64,000 nucleotides of DNA, taken from an uncultured Eubacteriales bacterium. Its GTDB lineage: Bacteria > Bacillota > Clostridia > Oscillospirales > Acutalibacteraceae. Positions 6,786 through 16,727 of the stretch are shown in pieces. Both the position numbers and the translations under genes were made by a program. Each line of letters starts with the position of its first letter. The first letter of the stretch is position 1. Below the pieces are notes generated by a model that was given only the letters and a program-made list of their open reading frames with translations, did not search any database and was not told the origin of the DNA. The stretch spans positions 124,001 through 188,000 of the forward strand of contig CAKSJY010000001.1 of the NCBI GenBank assembly GCA_934464585.1, written 5' to 3'.

Positions 6786-8966
6786 ATGAATTTTGCAAAG
6801 GAATTATCTGAAGAATTTAATTTGAAGGAATGGCAGATTGAAAATATTATTTCGCTTATTGATGAGGGAAATACTATACCTTTTATCGCAAGATACAGAA
6901 AAGAAGCTCATGGTTCACTAGACGACCAAAGTATTCGTGCGGTGAGTGAGAGATTAGAGTATTTAAGAGGTCTTGAAAAAAGGCGTGAAGAGGTACGAGA
7001 GTTAATAACAGGTCTTGAAAAAATGACCGATGAAATAAATAAGGCTTTGGATGAAGCAAAGACGCTTTCTGAAATAGAAGATATCTATAGACCATATAAG
7101 CCAAAAAGAAAAACAAGAGCATCTGTTGCGAAGGAGAAAGGTTTGGAGCCTTTGGCAGAAAAAATCTTTTCTCAAGAACCAGATTATTTGCCAGGTATCG
7201 AGATGGCAAAGGAATTTATAGACGAAGAAAAGGGCGTTAAAACACCTGAAGAAGCTTTAGCCGGAGCTTTAGATATAATTGCTGAAAATATTTCGGATAA
7301 CGCTTCTATAAGAAAGCGTTTAAGAGTTGTTTGCATGGAACATAGCATACTAGAGGCTAAGGCATCTAATCCGGATGAAGATTCTGTATACAGACAATAT
7401 TATGATTTTAAGGAGCCTGTAAAGAAGATTCAAGGTCACAGAGTTCTTGCTATCGACAGAGGAGAAAGAGAAGGATTTTTAAAGGTTAATATAACTATAG
7501 ATTTAGAGAGAGCTATGAATATCGTATATTCTGAATCTTTAAAGGGAGATTCACCATGTAGAGAAGATGTTGTAAATGCAGCAAATGACGCATATTCAAG
7601 GCTTATATTCCCGTCGATCGAACGTGAAATAAGAAATATATTAACAGAGGATGCTTGCGAACAAGCAATTAAGGTTTTTGCCTTAAATTTAGGACATTTG
7701 TTAATGCAGCCTCCGGTAAAGGGTAAGGTTGCTATGGGACTTGACCCAGGATATCGTACAGGGTGTAAGGTCGCAGTTGTAGATCAAACAGGTAAGGTAT
7801 TAGATACAAGTGTTATATATCCAACACATTCAGAGAAAAAGGTTGAAGAGGCAAAGAAAACTATTTCATCGCTTATCGAAAAGCATAAGGTTGAAATTAT
7901 ATCAATAGGAAATGGAACAGCTTCAAAGGAAACAGAAATGTTTACAGCTGATGTAATAGCAAATTTAAGTCCGGAAAGCAAAAAGAGAGTTTCGTATATG
8001 GTTGTAAGCGAAGCGGGAGCTTCAGTTTATTCTGCATCAAAGCTTGCAGCTGAAGAATTCCCTAATTATGATTTGACTTTGAGAAGTGCTGTTTCTATTG
8101 CAAGAAGATTACAGGATCCTTTAGCAGAACTTGTGAAAGTAGATCCAAAAGCTATAGGAGTTGGTCAATATCAACATGATATGCCTAAAAAACAACTTGA
8201 TGAGGCTTTGAGCAGTGTCGTTGAGGACTGTGTTAATAATGTAGGTGTTGACCTTAATACTGCGTCTGCTTCACTTTTAAACCGTGTCTCGGGAATAAGC
8301 TCGGCAGTATCTAAAAATATAGTGCTATACAGAGAAGAAAATGGTGCCTTTACATCGAGAAGTGAGCTTAAAAAGGTTTCTAAGTTGGGTCCTAAGGCAT
8401 TTGAGCAATGTGCAGGATTTTTAAGAGTTGCAGAAAGCAAGAATGTACTTGATAATACGGGAGTTCACCCGGAATCATACAGTGCAGCTAAAAAGCTTTT
8501 AGAAAGTTGTGGATATACTTTAGAGGACTTAAAAAACGGAGAAATTTCACTACTTCAGAAAAAGGTAGATGAGATTGGAAAAGAAAAACTTTCCGAGGAA
8601 ATAGGTGTTGGTATCCCGACATTAGAAGATATAGTAAAAGAACTTTTAACACCTGGTCGTGACCCTAGGGATGAATTACCTGCTCCACTTTTAAGAAAAG
8701 ATGTTTTAGAAATGAAAGATTTAAAGCCGGGAATGGAACTTTTAGGTACTGTAAGGAATGTGATTGACTTTGGTGCGTTTATTGATATTGGTGTACACCA
8801 AGACGGTCTTGTACACATTTCGCAAATATGTGATAAGTATATAAAGCATCCTTCTGAAGTATTGAAGGTTGGTGATATTGTAAAGGTTCGGGTACTTGAT
8901 GTGGATGTGGAGAAAAAACGTATATCACTTACAATGAAACAGGTTGATAATTCTCAAACAGCATAA
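6786..8966 (+). CDS. tex: Tex transcription accessory protein
   Basis: The 726 residues show the full Tex architecture: an N-terminal HTH-like region with IPFIARYRKE, a YqgF-like RNase H fold at about 315-450 (AMGLDPGYRTGCKVAVVD), a helix-hairpin-helix pair (about 480-560), and a C-terminal S1 domain (about 648-720, GTVRNVIDFGAFIDIGVHQ). Tex binds nucleic acid and acts around RNA polymerase in transcription and gene expression. It starts 29 bases after the membrane acyltransferase-like gene and probably shares its transcript; a terminator follows. Confidence 0.95.
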   Translation: MNFAKELSEEFNLKEWQIENIISLIDEGNTIPFIARYRKEAHGSLDDQSIRAVSERLEYLRGLEKRREEVRELITGLEKMTDEINKALDEAKTLSEIEDIYRPYKPKRKTRASVAKEKGLEPLAEKIFSQEPDYLPGIEMAKEFIDEEKGVKTPEEALAGALDIIAENISDNASIRKRLRVVCMEHSILEAKASNPDEDSVYRQYYDFKEPVKKIQGHRVLAIDRGEREGFLKVNITIDLERAMNIVYSESLKGDSPCREDVVNAANDAYSRLIFPSIEREIRNILTEDACEQAIKVFALNLGHLLMQPPVKGKVAMGLDPGYRTGCKVAVVDQTGKVLDTSVIYPTHSEKKVEEAKKTISSLIEKHKVEIISIGNGTASKETEMFTADVIANLSPESKKRVSYMVVSEAGASVYSASKLAAEEFPNYDLTLRSAVSIARRLQDPLAELVKVDPKAIGVGQYQHDMPKKQLDEALSSVVEDCVNNVGVDLNTASASLLNRVSGISSAVSKNIVLYREENGAFTSRSELKKVSKLGPKAFEQCAGFLRVAESKNVLDNTGVHPESYSAAKKLLESCGYTLEDLKNGEISLLQKKVDEIGKEKLSEEIGVGIPTLEDIVKELLTPGRDPRDELPAPLLRKDVLEMKDLKPGMELLGTVRNVIDFGAFIDIGVHQDGLVHISQICDKYIKHPSEVLKVGDIVKVRVLDVDVEKKRISLTMKQVDNSQTA

Positions 8967-9014
8967 AATAATTAAATTTCTAAAATTAGAGAATATATGA
9001 AAATAAGTAAAGGC

Positions 9015-9049
9015 AGTTCTTGGTACACCGAGGGCTGTTTTTATTTTTG
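9015..9049 (+). terminator. Terminator after tex
   Basis: CAGTTCTTGG (9015-9024) pairs with CCGAGGGCTG (9029-9038), with G-U pairs and a 4-base loop, followed by TTTTTATTTTT. Confidence 0.8.
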
Positions 9050-9056
9050 GATTTTG

Positions 9057-9085
9057 TTGTAAATAGTAGAGTTTTATATTATAAT
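9057..9085 (+). promoter_or_regulatory. Promoter of the phosphoesterase/beta-helix gene
   Basis: TTGTAA at 9057-9062 and TATAAT at 9080-9085 with a 17-base spacer lie 80 bases before the start codon. Confidence 0.6.
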
Positions 9086-9164
9086 ACAAATTATGTATAT
9101 CAATATCTCATAGGATAGTGAATATAAATAAGGGTAAAATATTTTGGTAAAGGAGGTTATTATA

Positions 9165-12100
9165 ATGCTTGAACGGATTGGAATGTTAAAGAAACAAGAA
9201 AATCAGATTTTAGAAGATGAAAATGAATCTGTGTCGATAAAAATGATCTTAAACTTGTTTTCTAATATAATAACCCCCTATGTTGAAAAAATTCAAAATG
9301 TTGGTCTAAAAAAATATATTGAACAGAATCTTGTAGGTGTAAATATAAATAGATTGTTTTTAAATACATTAAAGAAGCACCTTTCGGCATCTCGTAATAT
9401 AAAATTGGGTTCAGGTATAGGAAGAGCATCAATACAATATAGGAATAATAAGATCCAAATTAACATTACCGGTGCGGCAGCATTTGTTATTAATGAGATT
9501 ACTATAACAGATGATCAAATTATTGCTGCTGTTGATGATGTTATAAGGCAATTTCAAAGCTTATATATAGATGACTTAAGCTATATTAATATGAAAATAG
9601 AAGAAGTTCTTAAAGATCTTTCAAAAACTGGAATATACAAGCCTAAAACTTCTGAGGAAAAAACCTTTTATGATCTTGTTTTGCTTATGCTCATACGAAA
9701 ATACAAGGGGCAAAAGGGCTCACCAAAATGGCTAAGTGCTGCAATAGATAAACTTGAGAGAAATGATGTTATAAAAGATTTGCTAAGTTCTATAGTTGAC
9801 CAAGTTACATCTGTTGCTGAAAATATAAGTGAAAACCTATATTTAAATTTAAAGCTTACATTAGACTCAGGACTTCTTAGAATCACACTAAATCGTAAAA
9901 CTAATAATGGTCAAATTGCAGGCTTTTTCAAAATGTTTGGTATAGATATAGACAAAGAAATCGATGCCTTTGTTGAGGAGTATATGACCCCCAGCTTTGT
10001 AAACGGTATGGGAGAAATCGTTATAGAGGTTGTTAATAGTGTATTTTTTGAGACACCTAGGTATGGGGATAATCAAAAGAAAAAGGAAAATTGTTCGTTT
10101 GAGCCATTTCAAATTACGATGACAAAGGACGAGGAGTTTAGTGATTCAAGAGCATTTAGATGGTTTGCACCTGAGGAAGTTGATGAGGGAGTGTTGGAAT
10201 ACTCTGAATCGGAAAACCTTGAAAATTCTATAAAAATAGAGGCTAAATGTAAAAGAACAATGAAACCCGAAACTATTTTTAGTTTGGGTCTTTTGTCGCT
10301 TCATAAAACTAAAATCGAATCGGAATTTTCTGCTAAAATTGAGGGGCTTAAGGAAGGTAAAACATATTGGTATAGAGTAGGTAGCCGAAAGTTCAATTCA
10401 TACAGTAAAGTGTTTTTATTTAAAATTCCACCTAAAAGCGATACTCTTACATTTTTAAATATCGCAGATTCTCAGGGGATGGTTAAATCGGATTATGATA
10501 CCTTTTTGAAGGTTTTTAATGCAGCTGTATCAAATGTGAAAAATATCGACTTTGTTTCTCACTTGGGGGACTTTGTGGATGATGGTAATAACGAAGACTA
10601 TTGGGATTATCTTTTGAGCGGTGATATGTGGAAAAAGTATCCTATAGTTCCACTTGCAGGAAACCATGAGGCAAGAGTGAAAAGGGCGATACTTGATAAT
10701 GGTGGAGAAAATTCGATTCTAAGGCATTTTAATTTAAAGAATATACCTTGTCAGGATATGTCGACGGGTGCATACTATTCTTTTGAATATAAGAATGCAG
10801 TATTTGTGATATTAAACACCAATGATATTGGTGAAGAAGATATGCTTTCTGACAAGCAGTGCAGTTGGGCGATCGAATCTGCACGTAATTCTAAAGCAAA
10901 GTGGAGAATACTTCTTACACATAAAGCGCCATATTCAAATGGCCCGCATTGCGATGATGCCGATGTTAAAAGGATAAAACCCCAAATAGAAAAGATATGT
11001 TCAGATGGCGAGTTTGATCTTGTTCTTTCTGGTCATGATCATGTATATATACGTACTCCTATATTAAAAAATAAGCAGAAAACCAAACATAAGACTAAAA
11101 TTTTAGAGTATGAAGGTGTACAGTATGAAACCGCTGTTGACCCTGATGGAGCACTTTTTGTGGTGCCGGGGACTTCCGGAGTTAAAAATTATCGTCAGGA
11201 TCTATCTGCCATTATTCCGGGTGAAGTTATAGACAAGGCAGAGTTTCCTATTTATTCTAAGATAGTAATAGATAAAAGCAGACTTTATTTCACAGCATAT
11301 AGATATGATATAAAAACAGACAAATCTTATGTTTTTGATAGTTATGCGATTGAAAAAAATAATGAAAATAGAATACCTAAGTTAGAGGAAAAGGCTAACA
11401 AAAACATAAATGAAGTAAAAGTCCACAATAGATTGCAATTTATAAATGCAGTTAAAAACCCGAATGTACAATCTATAATTACATCAGGAAAAGACTTAAG
11501 ATTGGGCACTATTTTTGGTGTAAAAAAGTTTAGGATAAATAGAGATTTAATTATAAGGGGAAGTTCTAGGCTTATACATGTTGAGTTTGTGCTTAAGGAT
11601 TCCTCGAAGCTTACTTTTGATGATGATATATTTATAGATAATTCGAGAAAGCAAAAATCATTATACCCATCTATTACTACTGTGAGGGCATATGATAATT
11701 CATCTGTAATATTAAAAGGTAATTCGTTAATAAAATCAGAGTATGGATACGGAAAAAACTCTGTAGCGGTAGCTTTAATAGGAGACAATTCTGAGGCTAT
11801 ATTCAAAAGCAGTAGTGAACAATGGTGTGAAAACGGAGTTGTATATTCAGAAAACAGTACATCGAAAGTATCCGTATTTTCCGGTAAAATTTCATCGAGA
11901 GCTAGATATTATGCTATTGAATCTTGCGGAGAGGTTATCGTAAATGGTGGAAGAGTTAAAAATATATGTATAAATAAAGGTGGAAAACTATATTTAAATG
12001 ATGGAATAATAGGTTCAAGTGACAATCACGGTACATTTATTCCGATTAGACTAAACGGAAAAGCATACATAATGGGTGGGCAGGTGCTAAAAAGGCAAAA

Positions 12101-12464
12101 TAAATCCATTGTGTTGGAGGGAAAGGATACTGAAATGTATTTAGCGCCTATATATAAAGGAACGGTAAATATTGCAGGCATATTCCCCTTTGCTGGACTT
12201 AAAATTGAAAATAACAAGCCTACTGTTAGTCTATATGGTTCTGGGAATTGTGTGGAAGCAGCAGCAAAAATATATCAGTCTGATGAATATATATGGGATA
12301 TAGCAGAAACTTTGGATAACGGAAAGTATAGAAGTTTTGTAGGAGATAATTTTGCAAAAACATCATATTTTGCAAAATTAGATTGTACGGAATATTTTGA
12401 TAAAATAGTTTGCCGAGGTAAATCTAAGGTATATTTGATAAGCAATATAAAGAGTATTTACTAG
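9165..12464 (+). CDS. Large purple-acid-phosphatase-like metallophosphoesterase with a C-terminal beta-helix
   Basis: The protein has 1,099 residues from ATG 9165 (AAAGGAGGT upstream; TTG 9144 is unlikely). Residues 1-310 are an unrecognised alpha/beta region. Residues about 320-425 resemble the fibronectin-like N-terminal domain of purple acid phosphatases (KTYWYRVGS). Residues 428-700 form a calcineurin-like phosphoesterase with IADSQG, LGDFVDD, GNHE, LLTHKAPY and GHDHVY; the first motif has Gln where DxH enzymes have His, and the PAP tyrosine of GDxxY is Asp. Residues about 745-1030 are short strand repeats of a right-handed beta-helix. No signal peptide or lipobox is visible, so it appears cytoplasmic or exported by an unusual route. 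Substrate unknown. Confidence 0.75.
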   Translation: MLERIGMLKKQENQILEDENESVSIKMILNLFSNIITPYVEKIQNVGLKKYIEQNLVGVNINRLFLNTLKKHLSASRNIKLGSGIGRASIQYRNNKIQINITGAAAFVINEITITDDQIIAAVDDVIRQFQSLYIDDLSYINMKIEEVLKDLSKTGIYKPKTSEEKTFYDLVLLMLIRKYKGQKGSPKWLSAAIDKLERNDVIKDLLSSIVDQVTSVAENISENLYLNLKLTLDSGLLRITLNRKTNNGQIAGFFKMFGIDIDKEIDAFVEEYMTPSFVNGMGEIVIEVVNSVFFETPRYGDNQKKKENCSFEPFQITMTKDEEFSDSRAFRWFAPEEVDEGVLEYSESENLENSIKIEAKCKRTMKPETIFSLGLLSLHKTKIESEFSAKIEGLKEGKTYWYRVGSRKFNSYSKVFLFKIPPKSDTLTFLNIADSQGMVKSDYDTFLKVFNAAVSNVKNIDFVSHLGDFVDDGNNEDYWDYLLSGDMWKKYPIVPLAGNHEARVKRAILDNGGENSILRHFNLKNIPCQDMSTGAYYSFEYKNAVFVILNTNDIGEEDMLSDKQCSWAIESARNSKAKWRILLTHKAPYSNGPHCDDADVKRIKPQIEKICSDGEFDLVLSGHDHVYIRTPILKNKQKTKHKTKILEYEGVQYETAVDPDGALFVVPGTSGVKNYRQDLSAIIPGEVIDKAEFPIYSKIVIDKSRLYFTAYRYDIKTDKSYVFDSYAIEKNNENRIPKLEEKANKNINEVKVHNRLQFINAVKNPNVQSIITSGKDLRLGTIFGVKKFRINRDLIIRGSSRLIHVEFVLKDSSKLTFDDDIFIDNSRKQKSLYPSITTVRAYDNSSVILKGNSLIKSEYGYGKNSVAVALIGDNSEAIFKSSSEQWCENGVVYSENSTSKVSVFSGKISSRARYYAIESCGEVIVNGGRVKNICINKGGKLYLNDGIIGSSDNHGTFIPIRLNGKAYIMGGQVLKRQNKSIVLEGKDTEMYLAPIYKGTVNIAGIFPFAGLKIENNKPTVSLYGSGNCVEAAAKIYQSDEYIWDIAETLDNGKYRSFVGDNFAKTSYFAKLDCTEYFDKIVCRGKSKVYLISNIKSIY

Positions 12465-12486
12465 ATGAAAACAAAGGGTGATTATA

Positions 12487-14091
12487 ATGAAAAAAATTGT
12501 ATGTCTATTATTGGCGGTATTAATGGTGATGTCGTCTACTTCTTGCAAGAGTAGCAAAAAGAATCCGTCAAATCAAACCATATTTTATAATCTTGCTGAA
12601 GATCCAAATAGCTTAGACCCTCAGGTAGCGGAAAATAGTGCTTCAGAAATAGTTATAACTAATATATTTGAAGGGTTAACACGTATTGATGAAGATAATA
12701 AGGTAATTCCCGGTGCGGCAGAAAGCTTTTCTGGAAATGCAGATAACACATCTTTTACATTTAAATTAAGAGATGGTATCGAGTGGTCTGATGAAAATAA
12801 AACGCAAGTAACTGCATATGATTTTGCTTATGGTTTAAAAAGAGCAGTTGCTAAAGAAACCGATTGCCCGGGAGTACAAAGCCTTTTTTGCATAAAAAAT
12901 GCAAGGAAAATACATGCCGGAGAATCTGCAGAGCTTGGAGTTACTGCTATTGATGCAAAAACTTTGCAGATAGATCTGGAGTATAGTTACGATGACTTTC
13001 CTAGAGTAATGTCATTACCTGCATCTATGCCATGTAATCAAGCTTTTTTTGAATCTACTAATGGTAAGTATGGGCAAGAGGATAAGTTTATAATTTGCAA
13101 TGGACCGTTTAAAGTAAAAAGTAAGTATGGCTGGGACCATGGCAATAAAATATATCTTTCGGCAAATGATGGATATAAGGGTAGCTATGAGAGAATACCG
13201 GCTTCGGTAGAATTTACAATAGGTGAAGATGTAAGCGATTTGATATCAGCTATTGATAAGGGTAAGGTGGACGCCGGAGAGCTTAAAAATGAGCAGTATT
13301 CTAAGGCAACTGAGCTTCAATATAACATTACTGCCTTTGAGGATACAACTTATGGAATTTGTTTTAACTTCTCAAACGATATATTTAAAAATCTTAATGT
13401 AAGAAAAAGCTTTTTGGTTTCTTTAGATAGGGAATATATTTTAAAGAATATACCTGATAATTGCAGAGTTGCAAATGATATCATAATGGATAACGATGTA
13501 GTAAACGGTGAAAGTTATCGAAAGTTATCCGGTAGTGGTTTGTATTTAAAACAAGAAGAAAATGCAGTATCTTATCTAAAGTCGGGATTAAAAGAACTTG
13601 GGGTAAATTCGCTTCCGTCGGTTTGTGTTATATGTTCAGATGATGAAAAAACTAAGTCAATGGTAAGCTGCATGATAGAAAATTGGAATAATCAATTGGG
13701 ATATTATTTTAATATGAAACCAATGAGTAAGGATGAAATAGAAAAAAGTATTAGACTTTCTGACTATCAAATTGCGATAACGTCTATAACCTCAGAAACG
13801 GATGATCCTATAGACGTATTGTCGATGTTTGTAACAAATGATAACGAAAATCCATGTGATATGAAAGATTCAAAGTATGATGCTATGGTTTCAGCGGCTG
13901 CTGATGCACCAATGAATGAAAAGGTTGAAAAATACAAAAAAGCAGAACAATATTTAAATGATGTATGTGCTTTTTATCCTCTATACTATCAAGATAGATA
14001 TTTCGCCTCCGCAAAGAATGTTTCTTCAATAATATTCTATCAGCATAATTCAGGAGTAAGCTTCTTAAAGGCTCAAAAAACCAAAAAATAA
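12487..14091 (+). CDS. Orphan peptide ABC-transporter substrate-binding lipoprotein (OppA type)
   Basis: The protein has 534 residues from ATG 12487 with AAAGGGTGA upstream. An N-terminal signal helix leads to Cys20 in SSTSC, a weak lipobox. DPNSLDPQ followed by ITNIFEGLTRIDEDNKVIPG is the hallmark start of the SBP_bac_5 family, as are FTFKLRDGIEWSDE and the C-terminal YPLYYQDRY. These proteins capture oligopeptides outside the cell and feed an OppBCDF permease, but none is nearby. It lies 22 bases after the phosphoesterase gene, so the two may be cotranscribed. An orphan receptor of this type could use another permease or act in sensing. Confidence 0.85.
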   Translation: MKKIVCLLLAVLMVMSSTSCKSSKKNPSNQTIFYNLAEDPNSLDPQVAENSASEIVITNIFEGLTRIDEDNKVIPGAAESFSGNADNTSFTFKLRDGIEWSDENKTQVTAYDFAYGLKRAVAKETDCPGVQSLFCIKNARKIHAGESAELGVTAIDAKTLQIDLEYSYDDFPRVMSLPASMPCNQAFFESTNGKYGQEDKFIICNGPFKVKSKYGWDHGNKIYLSANDGYKGSYERIPASVEFTIGEDVSDLISAIDKGKVDAGELKNEQYSKATELQYNITAFEDTTYGICFNFSNDIFKNLNVRKSFLVSLDREYILKNIPDNCRVANDIIMDNDVVNGESYRKLSGSGLYLKQEENAVSYLKSGLKELGVNSLPSVCVICSDDEKTKSMVSCMIENWNNQLGYYFNMKPMSKDEIEKSIRLSDYQIAITSITSETDDPIDVLSMFVTNDNENPCDMKDSKYDAMVSAAADAPMNEKVEKYKKAEQYLNDVCAFYPLYYQDRYFASAKNVSSIIFYQHNSGVSFLKAQKTKK

Positions 14092-14101
14092 ATTTTTATA
14101 T

Positions 14102-14130
14102 AAAAAGGCCGGTGTCTTTAGACATCGGCC
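14102..14130 (-). terminator. Terminator of ychF
   Basis: GGCCGGTGTC (14107-14116) pairs with GACATCGGCC (14121-14130) around TTTA. The plus-strand A run at 14102-14106 gives a T run on the minus strand, 46 bases after the ychF stop. It may also slow the converging plus-strand transcript. Confidence 0.75.
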
Positions 14131-14175
14131 AATATATTTATAAAAATAAATTATTTGTTATTTGAATTGGAAAGA

Positions 14176-15270
14176 TTATACGTTAAATCTAAATAAAACA
14201 ACGTCCCCGTCATTCATAACATAATCTTTTCCTTCAGATCTTAAAAGTCCTTTTTCTTTTGCAGCTGCTGTTGAACCACATTTAACTAGGTCCTCAAATG
14301 ACACGACTTCTGCACGAATAAATCCCCTTTCAAAATCACTATGTATTTTTCCTGCTGCTTGAGGGGCTTTTGTACCTTTTTTTATAGTCCATGCTCTAAC
14401 TTCAGGTTTTCCGGCAGTTAGGTATGAAATAAGTCCCAATAGGCTATAGCATTCACTTATCAAGCGATCAAGACCGGATTCTTGAAGACCTAGATCGTTT
14501 AAAAATAATGATTTTTCTTCATCATCCATTTCTGCTATTTCAGCTTCCATTTCAGCACAAATAGGTAGCACACCTGCATTTTCTTCTTTGGCAATTTGTT
14601 CGACAACTTTGAAGAATTTATTTGAGCTTATATCACAGCTAAAATCGTTTTCACTCATGTTGGCAGCATATATAATAGGTTTGTTGGTAAGGAGTGCTAC
14701 AGAACTTAAAAGTTCAGCTTCCTCTTCATTACACTCGATACTTCTTGCAGGCTTTTCTGCTTCCAATACAGATTTAACTTTTTCGAAAAATTCATAATCT
14801 GATTGATATTTTTTGTCTGCTTTAATTAATTTTTTGGTTTTATCTAAACGTCTTTCAATCATATCTAAGTCGGATAATATAAGCTCTAAATTAATAGTTT
14901 CAATGTCTCTTTTAGGATCTATACTACCTTCCACGTGCACAATATCGTCATTTTCAAAACAACGTACAACATGTACAATTGCGTCGACTTCTCTTATGTT
15001 GGAAAGAAATTTGTTTCCTAGTCCTTCACCGTTTGCAGCACCTTTTACAAGACCCGCAATGTCGACAAATTCAATGGTGGCAGGTGTAAACTTTTCAGGA
15101 TTATACATTTCTCTTAATTTATCAAGTCTTTTGTCCGGGACACTAACTACTCCGATATTTGGTTCTATAGTGCAAAATGGATAGTTAGCAGATTGAGCAC
15201 CTGCATTTGTAATTGCGTTAAATAAAGTACTTTTACCAACGTTTGGTAAACCTACTATTCCAAGTTTCAT
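14176..15270 (-). CDS. ychF: Redox-regulated ATPase YchF (Obg-like)
   Basis: The 364-residue protein starts MKLGIVGLPNVGKST, the YchF P-loop, and ends with a TGS domain (about 280-362, VRAWTIKKGTKAPQAAG and RAEVVSFEDL). YchF belongs to the Obg GTPase family but prefers ATP because its G4 motif is altered; NMSE is seen at about 208-211 in place of NKxD. It binds ribosomes and is linked to stress responses. Single gene with its own terminator. Confidence 0.95.
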   Translation of the reverse strand: MKLGIVGLPNVGKSTLFNAITNAGAQSANYPFCTIEPNIGVVSVPDKRLDKLREMYNPEKFTPATIEFVDIAGLVKGAANGEGLGNKFLSNIREVDAIVHVVRCFENDDIVHVEGSIDPKRDIETINLELILSDLDMIERRLDKTKKLIKADKKYQSDYEFFEKVKSVLEAEKPARSIECNEEEAELLSSVALLTNKPIIYAANMSENDFSCDISSNKFFKVVEQIAKEENAGVLPICAEMEAEIAEMDDEEKSLFLNDLGLQESGLDRLISECYSLLGLISYLTAGKPEVRAWTIKKGTKAPQAAGKIHSDFERGFIRAEVVSFEDLVKCGSTAAAKEKGLLRSEGKDYVMNDGDVVLFRFNV

Positions 15271-15324
15271 TTATTTATCGTCCTTTCATTGCATAACTTC
15301 TTTTAGTATAGCATAGATTGAAAG

Positions 15325-15365
15325 TAAATAAAATAACCGCAGGTACAAAAGTTTAATACCTGCGG
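15325..15365 (-). terminator. Terminator of the 15386-16360 gene
   Basis: CCGCAGGTA (15337-15345) pairs with TACCTGCGG (15357-15365). The minus-strand continuation is T-rich (TTATTTTATTTA). Confidence 0.75.
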
Positions 15366-15385
15366 GTTTCAAATATTTATATTTG

Positions 15386-16360
15386 TTAGTCATAGTAGTG
15401 AATATCGATCTTTATTTCCCGATTAGAACTTTTTTTAGGTTCTGGTAATACTTTAGGTGGGGAGTTATTACTGCTTTCAAAAGTAGGATTAACAGCTTTG
15501 ACTGAATTGGAATCCGGAGTAAATCTTGGTGAGTGTATGGGCTTGAATGAAAGACTGGACTGTTTGAACTGAGCTAACTGTTGCTCCTGTTCTGCTTTTA
15601 CATTTTGGTGTTCTTTTATATTGGGTATAACAGTCTTAAATATTGGGAATATTAATAGCGCTAGGATAGCGATTGTCGATATAATATATAGTCCAGACAA
15701 GAAATTGTCTGAAAATAGGGGTTTCTCTTTTATATCAGTAAATTTAACATTGCTTATTACACTTTCAAAAAAGTTAGATTCTTCATCGGTAATAGTGTTT
15801 TCTGATGAATGAAATGTAATATTAACAGACTTACCGTTTATGATAGTGTAATAGTCTAGCGAAGCAGTTAATACATGATTATTGACAGTTGTAAGATTAG
15901 ATTTTAGGAATTTAGTATATTTTTGTTCAAATAATTCACAGGAAGTATAGTTGTCGTGACTTTTTAGCAAGGAGTCTTTAACTGAATTTAATCTCTTCTC
16001 AGAGATTGTATTTAAGTCATAGATATTTTTGGTATATTTACTTTCTTTTATACTTACTGTAATTTCGAATTTAGAATTAGGACTAATTGAGTCTAGATAT
16101 ATATTATAATCTTGGTACTTTTCTTCTAATTCACTTTTTGTGGTATTTTGTTTTTCAAGATTTGGGTCATTTTCATCAATATCTCGAGAAAAGGTGATTA
16201 ATTTTTCTGGGAGAGTTATCTCGAGAGGCACTTCATCAATATAATATGTTTTAAGTGGTTCTTCACAAAAAGCGGTTAAGCTAAATAGGGTTGAAATAAT
16301 TAAAGTATATAGAAGTAGACAAAAACAAATCTTATATATTTTACGTAGCATAAAAATCAT
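15386..16360 (-). CDS. Exported single-domain membrane protein, unknown function
   Basis: The protein has about 324 residues; starts at 16360 (ATG) or 16351 (ATG) are possible and none has a strong ribosome site. An N-terminal signal peptide ends near TAFCEE (residues 28-33). An extracellular domain of about 185 residues (YYIDEVPLEITLPEKL at its start, NITFHSS near its end) is followed by a membrane helix at about 221-243 and a cytoplasmic tail rich in Gln, Ser and Pro. Similar extracellular domains in Firmicute lipoproteins are uncharacterised. It sits alone next to the initiator tRNA. Confidence 0.6.
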   Translation of the reverse strand: MIFMLRKIYKICFCLLLYTLIISTLFSLTAFCEEPLKTYYIDEVPLEITLPEKLITFSRDIDENDPNLEKQNTTKSELEEKYQDYNIYLDSISPNSKFEITVSIKESKYTKNIYDLNTISEKRLNSVKDSLLKSHDNYTSCELFEQKYTKFLKSNLTTVNNHVLTASLDYYTIINGKSVNITFHSSENTITDEESNFFESVISNVKFTDIKEKPLFSDNFLSGLYIISTIAILALLIFPIFKTVIPNIKEHQNVKAEQEQQLAQFKQSSLSFKPIHSPRFTPDSNSVKAVNPTFESSNNSPPKVLPEPKKSSNREIKIDIHYYD

Positions 16361-16515
16361 CAACTTTCGCCAAGGAATACAATTAAAATTATAGCGTTAT
16401 ATTTCCATAAAGGCAAGATTTTTAATAAAAATTTAAATAGGAGGTTTATACCATAGAAATATCATGCAGTTAATTTTGTCGAATAAAAAAATTTTAATAT
16501 TTTTAAAAAAAGGTG

Positions 16516-16544
16516 TTGACATTTTTATTTGAATAGAATATAAT
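16516..16544 (+). promoter_or_regulatory. Perfect consensus sigma-A promoter of tRNA-fMet
   Basis: TTGACA at 16516-16521 and TATAAT at 16539-16544 with a 17-base spacer; both hexamers are exact consensus. Confidence 0.9.
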
Positions 16545-16570
16545 ATATATTGTTGAGAGAAATTAAATAT

Positions 16571-16646
<76 letters not shown>

Positions 16647-16651
16647 AATTT

Positions 16652-16683
16652 AAATCGTACACGTAATCGTGTACGATTTTTTT
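16652..16683 (+). terminator. Terminator of tRNA-fMet
   Basis: AAATCGTACAC (16652-16662) pairs with GTGTACGATTT (16669-16679), followed by a T run. Confidence 0.9.
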
Positions 16684-16727
16684 ATGGTTTTAGCAGGTTG
16701 AGGGCAGGACGTCCGAAACAAAAAACC

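Noticed and set aside
11342..11806. 154-codon minus-strand frame inside the phosphoesterase gene
   Set aside because: It is antisense to well-supported beta-helix coding sequence and has no ribosome site.
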